DNA of 64,000 nt from Guyanagaster necrorhizus (Eukaryota; Basidiomycota; Agaricomycetes; Agaricales; Physalacriaceae): positions 600,114 to 664,113 of the forward strand of contig NW_025064889.1 in NCBI RefSeq assembly GCF_019112545.1, read 5' to 3'. Position numbers and translations under genes: made by a program. Below the pieces are notes generated by a model. It had not been told where the DNA came from, made no database searches, and was given only the letters and a program-made list of their open reading frames with translations. Each line of letters opens with the position of its first letter. Within the stretch, counting starts at the first letter, position 1. Positions 58,735-64,000 of the stretch are shown piece after piece.

Positions 58735-60505
58735 TGAAGAGGATTTGTGCACACACAATGTGAAAACAGATACAGCAGAGTGTTATCCACTGACCACACT
58801 CACACCAATACACACACACAAAACTCTTAGTTCATGAGGGGATTATAATGCAATGAAAGTAGCAATCAACAAATATAATTGTCCTCTTCAATGAGATCAC
58901 AGTGTGTGAACAGTAATAGTGCACTTACAACAGTCTGAGGTCTCTCTAAGCCTCAAAGCTTTTCATTTTATCAGAACAAGAGGTGGCAACTGGTGTTGCT
59001 GGGCCTCAAGGCAAAGGGTACTGCAGCTCAATACAATATATCAAAACACTCTCACAAAACTCTCCAAAAAGTCCTAAGCACAGCTCAGATCAACTCAAAA
59101 TCCTTAACACACACAATACATGACTCAAGGCTTTGTGCTCTAAGCAAAAACCAATCACAAACACATCCACAAGTGCCAAAGAGCACAGATCTCTGTTCAC
59201 AAGCTTCCAAACCAATCATAGACCCACAGGATTCAAATCTATGCAATCCAGAGACACAAAACACAATAAAACATTGTCTGACAGACCAAAAGGTTTGAAC
59301 CTCTGCCACCTGTAGCACCATGCATCACAAATACCTCAAAAACTCAAGATGATACCCTTCAGACACCACTCTCTTATTCTCAGGTTAGAGCACAATCTAA
59401 AACCTCTTATCAAACTGAGCTTAAGTCCTTCATGAGCTTCAATGCCTCACTTAATTCTCACAGCTCTCTCAAAGATATTCAATAATACATTTATTCTCTT
59501 ACCCAAAGTTACTAACACAAACCCAGAGCTTAGAGTGCAAGGCTTTCTGTGCCCAATACACTGCAACTGTAGAGGTCGGAAACTTGTCCTCTACTCATAC
59601 AATACCATATTTAAATACTCTACTATGATACTTACTAATACAATCCTACTATGGTATCCTCAAAGTGCAAGACTCTGTGCCAGATCCTGCAGGTATTATT
59701 CACATGCATATCACAGTCACCACACTTATTCTCTTCTGGACAAGGACTGTGCCCACTGTTTCTTCACTAGCTGACATCAGCTAGCTGGCCTCACTAGGTC
59801 TGCTCACTTTCTTATTTCTCCAGTGACATCTCTAACAGCAGTAAACTGTTTCAGACCCCTGGAGTTATCTCTCATGCTAGGAGTCAGCCACAATGGCTAT
59901 GTTCTACTTTCCTATGTCCAGCCAGTCATTTTATCTGACTCACCAAAGGTGCTATTTCTCAGTATGATGCAGAGTCCCTCACTGTGTTATGCATGCTAAG
60001 GCACTGTAAGTATGTGCATAAGGCTCAGAGCAGTATATGCATTATTCATTTCTGAGGTAATATTCCTCTACTTATTACTTTGTTGTCATCATTCTATTTC
60101 TCTATTCAATACCCATTTACTCAGATATCTTTCTTTGAGCCTCAGTTCTCTGTTCTAAAGCATGTCCCATCAGTGCATCAATGGCTGTGCATCTTTGATC
60201 AATATGATCAGAATTGCTGATCATATTTCGATCATAGTCTTTTTATTTTTAGCATATCCTCTCATAATAGTATTGGTGCATTCAGGGCCAAGTGCTGAGA
60301 TGTCACATGCAGCCTAACCCCTCTGGTATTAGTCTGTTACTAGGCCATGCACTCTGCTTATTGTTACTTCAGTTTAGCATTATGATAGCTAGGTTTCTGT
60401 GTGCTCTAGTCCTATTTTCTGTTATATGCTTACTGGACTGGAATGCAGTCCATGTATTCGCAATTTTTGCAATTTTACATGCCTGAACATAGAGAGAGCA
60501 TGTCA
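58735..60505. mobile_element. Repeat R2: second copy of the 1.8-kb TG...CA element
   Basis: Reverse-oriented homologue of R1 (6172-8021). It starts tgaagagg, ends gcatgtca and is flanked by ctga (58731-58734) and ccaa (60506-60509), a 4-bp TSD differing by TG/CA as from an original ccga. It contains the counterpart of the ~70-codon R1 ORF (about 59290-59488), with few replacements. No protein domain was recognised. Confidence 0.65.
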
Positions 60506-60509
60506 CCAA

Positions 60510-61415
60510 TAACTAAATGGAGTGCATCAATCAAGAGATTGAAAAATATCTTCAAATATTCATCAATTACTGACAAGACAATTGGACAGAGTGGCTAGCA
60601 CTTGCAGTCTTTCAACATAACAACTGAGTCCATTCTGCCACTGGTAAAACACTATTCTTCATAAACTATAAATGACACCCAAACATATCAAAAACCACAT
60701 AAATTCATATGACCACTTCTGCTTCCACAGACTTCACTGCCAGTATGGCAAAAATTCACATTGAAATAGAGACTGCCTTCCAAAAGGCCACCAACACAAT
60801 GAAATCCTAATATAATATACATAAACTCTCCACACACTCATACCATGTAAACAACAAAGTTTGGCTGGATATCACAAACCTACATCTACTATGCCCTAAA
60901 CAAAAACTCAACAATAAATGTACAGGCTTCTTCACAATTACAGCAAAGATCAGAGCTTCTGCATATAAACTCTGACTCCCACAATATTAGTGAATCTATA
61001 ATGTGTTCAATAAAGCCCTGCTGACTCCATTCATTGCTCCTGTGTTCCTAAATCAAGAATGACCACCACTACCATCACCACCAGATCTGATTGATGATAA
61101 TGAACATTATGAAGTCAATCAGATACTAAATCACAAGACCCAATGAGTCAAAGCTCAAGGCAGAGGCATGAAAACAACTGTTGACTATCTAGTCAGCTGA
61201 AAGGGATACAGGCCAGAATCAAACCAATGAGTAAATGAATGACACATGAATGCTAATGATACAATCTATGACTACAAACTATCACTAAATTGACCACAAT
61301 AATGGTCAATGTCTTTATAAATCTATAAAGAAGAAAGGCAGGTTATCTGCATCTGGAATCTCTAAACTTATCCTTAATTTAAGCTATCAGGACAATAGTC
61401 TTAAGAAGAGGGTAA
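60510..61415 (+). pseudogene. Element J integrase C-terminus and chromodomain
   Basis: Continues as MECINQEIEKYL with the catalytic Glu (about 60517-60552), then LAVFQHNN. A GPF/Y-like region is near 60925. The chromodomain near 61165-61240 reads MKTTVDYLVS, a stop, then KGYRPESNQ. The purine tract ttaagaagagggtaa abuts the LTR. Confidence 0.82.
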
Positions 61416-61891
61416 TGTTATAATTTTTTCACTTTTTCCTTCATTTCTTGGATATTAACCTCTATTTATGCTTAGTCAGGGCACTTAGGCCAGCACTTAG
61501 AACTATGGGACTACACTAGGACCATGCAAATGTTTTGATCAGTATAGCCCTTTATGATCTGAAACACAACACTGCTTCAATGCAAGACAATTAGCCTATT
61601 GTAGATAACCATGGCACTTAAGAACAATGAGTATTATAGCACAGACACTTACAATTAGCAGTACTATATTTATCAGAAAGACAAATGGTATATAAGTAGC
61701 ATAGTTAATGCCATATATCCCTAGTCTCAAACTATTCTTTATTTTACCACTTTACCTCGAGTCAACTACTTGTATTGATCTTGGAACATAACATCTACAA
61801 ACACATCAAATAGACTTAAGCATGATTGTACAAACATGATACAGTACTTATTTATCACATGTTATAGAGCATATGTCACTCAGACCTAACA
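61416..61891 (+). repeat. Element J 3' LTR
   Basis: 476 bp, tgttataatt to cagacctaaca. It is the partner of 51998-52473 and is followed by gttgt (TSD). Confidence 0.93.
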
Positions 61892-61975
61892 GTTGTAATG
61901 ATATTGATGGCAGACATTTGGTTTCCTTCACTCATGATAGGCATAAGGAAAGGGAAATAGAAGTCTCAAACTAAT
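61892..61975 (-). promoter_or_regulatory. Element I leader: ORF1 start and self-priming PBS
   Basis: On the minus strand, PBS ttagtttgagact (61962-61974) lies 1 nt from the LTR. Its partner in the LTR is at 62131-62142 and differs only at a CA/TG pair. The start MSAINIITT of ORF1 follows and continues at 51997. Confidence 0.72.
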
Positions 61976-62434
61976 TGTTAGAGCCAAATGACATATGTCC
62001 AATATCACATGGTAAATAGACACTGTATCACATTCATACAATTATGCCTAAGTTCAAATATATGATGTGTGTGGATGTTATATCTCAAGGTCTATGTAAG
62101 TAGACTTGAGTAAATGGATATGATAAAGAATAGTTCAAGACTAGGGATACATGACACTGTCTACACTACTTATATACCTCTAGGTCTGTTGCTAAATATA
62201 CTACTACTAATCATGAGTGTCTGTGCTATAGTACTTGTTGTCTTAGTAAGTTGATGTTATTTACAAGAGGTCTGTTGTACTATTGTCAGGGCATTGCTAC
62301 AAGTTGAGAGACAATGGCTGATTGCACTGACCAAGCCTGTCCCATGGTTCTAAGCACTGATATAGATGCTTTGACTAAGCATAAATAGGGGTTAATACTG
62401 TGAAAATGAGAATAAAAGTGGAAAAATTGTAACA
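61976..62434 (-). repeat. Element I 5' LTR
   Basis: 459 bp, tgttagagcc to aaaattgtaaca. It is the partner of 44268-44726 and is followed by TSD gcctg. On the minus strand tatataag precedes the R-start agtcttgaacta by 34 nt. Confidence 0.92.
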
Positions 62435-62480
62435 GCCTGCTCTAAAGCAATTGGAGATAATTGTCTTGAAGAGGGGGTAA
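62435..62480 (+). other. Element H 3' tail with polypurine tract
   Basis: Continuation of H after element I. It ends ttgaagagggggtaa, the usual alpha-family purine tract, directly before an LTR-like start. Confidence 0.7.
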
Positions 62481-63352
62481 TGTCATGATTTTTATCTTTA
62501 ATCATGGCCCACTGATGCTTAATAAGCTGACACTTATAAATCTCTGACCAAACCCAACTATGAGTCAATCTAGACCATGGAGAAATCTTGTGATAATCAG
62601 ATAGAGCTATAGATGATGAGACTATGACAATACAATAACTATGCTTTACTCATTGATACACAATAGACACTCAGAAACAGCATGTCAACAGTCACTATCT
62701 CATGTCTTCTTCATAATAGTGTTGGTCATTGAACAAAGTAAATAAGGCACTGAGAACATTCATTGTTCTTACTGCCTATTGTTTTAGATTATTGTATCTT
62801 TTTAGAGCAGTGGCAATTAGTGCCACTGAGACTGATCTAGTATATAAGTAGAGTACTTTTCATACAGATGCCTCAGTCCATTATGCTATGACATACAAAA
62901 GACTGAGTTTATCTACAGACTGGATTCTAAAAAATAGGTACTATGACACTTGATAAACTCACTATAGCAATGGCCTAACAGAACAACAATGATGCCTGAA
63001 AGCAAGAGTGCAGTCATTGTCACTCAAACAATGAGTAGGAGATATGGAAACCAGACAATAGTTGCTTGTAGAATGAAGAGCTCTCTAGACAGTATTTAAG
63101 ACAGTAGCATACACTGATATACCTCAGTTTTGAGCTAAGGTTTAATACATCTACTAAACTCTCTAATCATCTGGTGTGACTATTTCTGCCAACTTGACAG
63201 ATATACTCTATCAGCCATCTGAACTCATCCCTTTTATCATCATCATCTATTTCATCATTCTCATCATTCTTCAGTATCAACAACAGCACTCAGAAGCAGA
63301 CCTTGATGGAAGTGGTGCCAGACATTTGTGATTGTTTGGTAGTAGCATAACA
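62481..63352 (+). repeat. Element H 3' LTR (end not certain)
   Basis: Starts tgtcatgattttta like other alpha LTRs. Two promoter-like boxes are present: tatataag near 62835 and tatttaag at 63093. Only the second is followed, 33 nt later, by an alpha R-start (agttttgagctaa, 63126-63138). The 3' end could be gcataaca near 63352, but with no partner LTR in the window this is a guess. The LTR may be longer than the others or contain an insertion. Confidence 0.4.
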
Positions 63353-63778
63353 ATCTCCTGAACTTCTCAGTTAGGTAGAAATTACTAGAATAAGTGTAGA
63401 TTAGCATAAATATAAAAGTCAATGGGCAAACTCCTCAGGAGTTTGTAACTCAAAGACTAAAGGTCTGTAAGCATTGTACTGAGGTATATCTTATCTACAA
63501 CACCTTGGTCTTTTGGAATCAATCATCCAAGCTCTCAGCTGCTGGTCATTAAAGGCCTGGACCACTTACATTTGAGAACACCCTGCATTAATCCATCACC
63601 TTGAGCATCTTTTACTTGCAGCCCATTCATATTTCCTCAAACCACCTCCATCCTCCACACTCATCATCAGCATTATAGCTGTTTGTATGCTATAATGGAT
63701 CAAGGGGCTCAGTGGGTCCCAAGCCTCTCTTTATAGCTATTTGTCTTTCTTATCTCAAGTGAGCTGTAGAGGCAAGGT
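63353..63778. other. CpG-poor sequence of unknown origin
   Basis: No ORF of note, no similarity to the LTRs or pol regions in this window. CpG is essentially absent, so it shares the decay of the nest. Confidence 0.4.
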
Positions 63779-64000
63779 ATCGAAGTCATCAACAGGTGAC
63801 TGCTAGTAATGTAAAAGTTTAGTAAAAGTATCGGGCCGTAGGCCGACTCGTAACGCAGATGCACGGATGTTGCCGCTTGCATTAATTATTTGACATGAAG
63901 GTATATATAAGTGTAACCTTGACTTTGGCCACTCTGACCGACACGTTGAGCACATACTAATTGCCTAAATTGTCGTAGCCTGTTCAGAACTGTTTGAGCA
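63779..64000. other. CpG-containing edge, probably outside the decayed nest
   Basis: I count 11 CpG in about 222 bp, a sharp rise over the preceding kilobases. A tatatataag box lies near 63900. Either unique host DNA or a young insertion; no gene can be called. Confidence 0.5.

Larger units (their letters stand above)
51998..61891 (+). mobile_element. Element J: alpha-family chromovirus inserted in I
   Basis: LTRs of 476 bp at 51998-52473 and 61416-61891. TSD gttgt at 51993-51997 and 61892-61896. It contains ORF1, gag, PR, RT, RNase H, IN (split by R2) and a chromodomain, all decayed. It is about 8.1 kb without R2. Confidence 0.92.
44268..62434 (-). mobile_element. Element I: alpha-family chromovirus, interrupted by J
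   Basis: LTRs of 459 bp at 44268-44726 and 61976-62434, and a perfect TSD gcctg (44263-44267, 62435-62439). The pol and gag parts run from 44727 to 51997, and the leader with the start of ORF1 is 61892-61975. J (51998-61891) sits near the beginning of ORF1 with TSD gttgt. Without J the element is about 8.3 kb. Confidence 0.9.

Noticed and set aside
63310..63325. tggtgccagac, resembling a tRNA-type PBS of a copia element
   Set aside because: No LTR end or gag start can be tied to it; an 11-base resemblance is too weak.
1..64000. Neurospora-type RIP (CpA to TpA)
   Set aside because: The variable sites I compared between copies are TG versus CA, the two products of a lost CG; CpA sites remain abundant.
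1..64000. CRISPR arrays, tRNA or rRNA genes, bacterial operons
   Set aside because: No regularly spaced repeats, cloverleaf genes or rRNA motifs were seen; the content is eukaryotic retrotransposon DNA.

Overview
This 64 kb window is almost entirely a nest of decayed Ty3/gypsy-type LTR retrotransposons of the chromodomain-bearing (chromovirus) class. I found no convincing host gene, rRNA, tRNA or CRISPR array. The Gag and Pol motifs, chromodomains, Tf1-like self-priming signals and CpG-targeted decay point to a fungus, most likely a TE-rich basidiomycete (Agaricomycetes-like). That placement is inference from family resemblance only.

There are two families. Family alpha (about 8.3-8.4 kb, LTRs 450-516 bp) has seven members, here called G, E, D, A, H, I and J. 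Its gene order is a 5' ORF with an N-terminal hydrophobic segment (ORF1), then an overlapping single Gag-PR-RT-RNaseH-IN-chromodomain ORF in the +1 frame. Family beta (LTRs about 493-500 bp) has two members, BL (11063-18647, minus) and BR (20670-37085, plus). It encodes Gag, then PR-RT-RNaseH-IN-chromodomain, then an ANTISENSE ORF (coiled coil, basic stretch, Cys cluster) just before the 3' LTR. A third repeat, R (about 1.8 kb, TG...CA ends, 4-bp target duplication, probable solo LTR), occurs twice.

Layer order from target-site duplications (TSDs): H is outermost (42784-44267 and 62435 onward). E (2213-42783) lies in H, and D (5319-39492, TSD attct) lies in E. Both beta elements and R1 lie in D, A (23041-31450) lies in BR, and a beta solo LTR lies in BL. 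On the left, G lies in E, an alpha LTR (95-458) lies in G, and a young CpG-rich beta LTR (1-94) lies in that. On the right, I (44268-62434, TSD gcctg) lies in H, J (51998-61891, TSD gttgt) lies in I, and R2 lies in J. The rightmost ~220 bp regain CpG and may be outside the nest.

The strongest structural result is an inversion. BL and BR each have mismatched flanking 5-mers, but the left flank of BL is the reverse complement of the left flank of BR, and the right flanks match in the same way. Re-inverting the segment between them restores two perfect TSDs and a continuous host element D. The two elements also share a 2,054-bp tract with no difference that I could find (14191-16244 and 31490-33543), bounded by abruptly diverged sequence. 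That is what homologous recombination or gene conversion between inverted copies would leave; a misassembly could mimic it.

Nearly all coding capacity is dead. Many CpGs have become TG or CA, giving in-frame TGA stops at former Arg codons and catalytic losses such as YLDD to YLDN or YLNN. A is the best preserved internal element.
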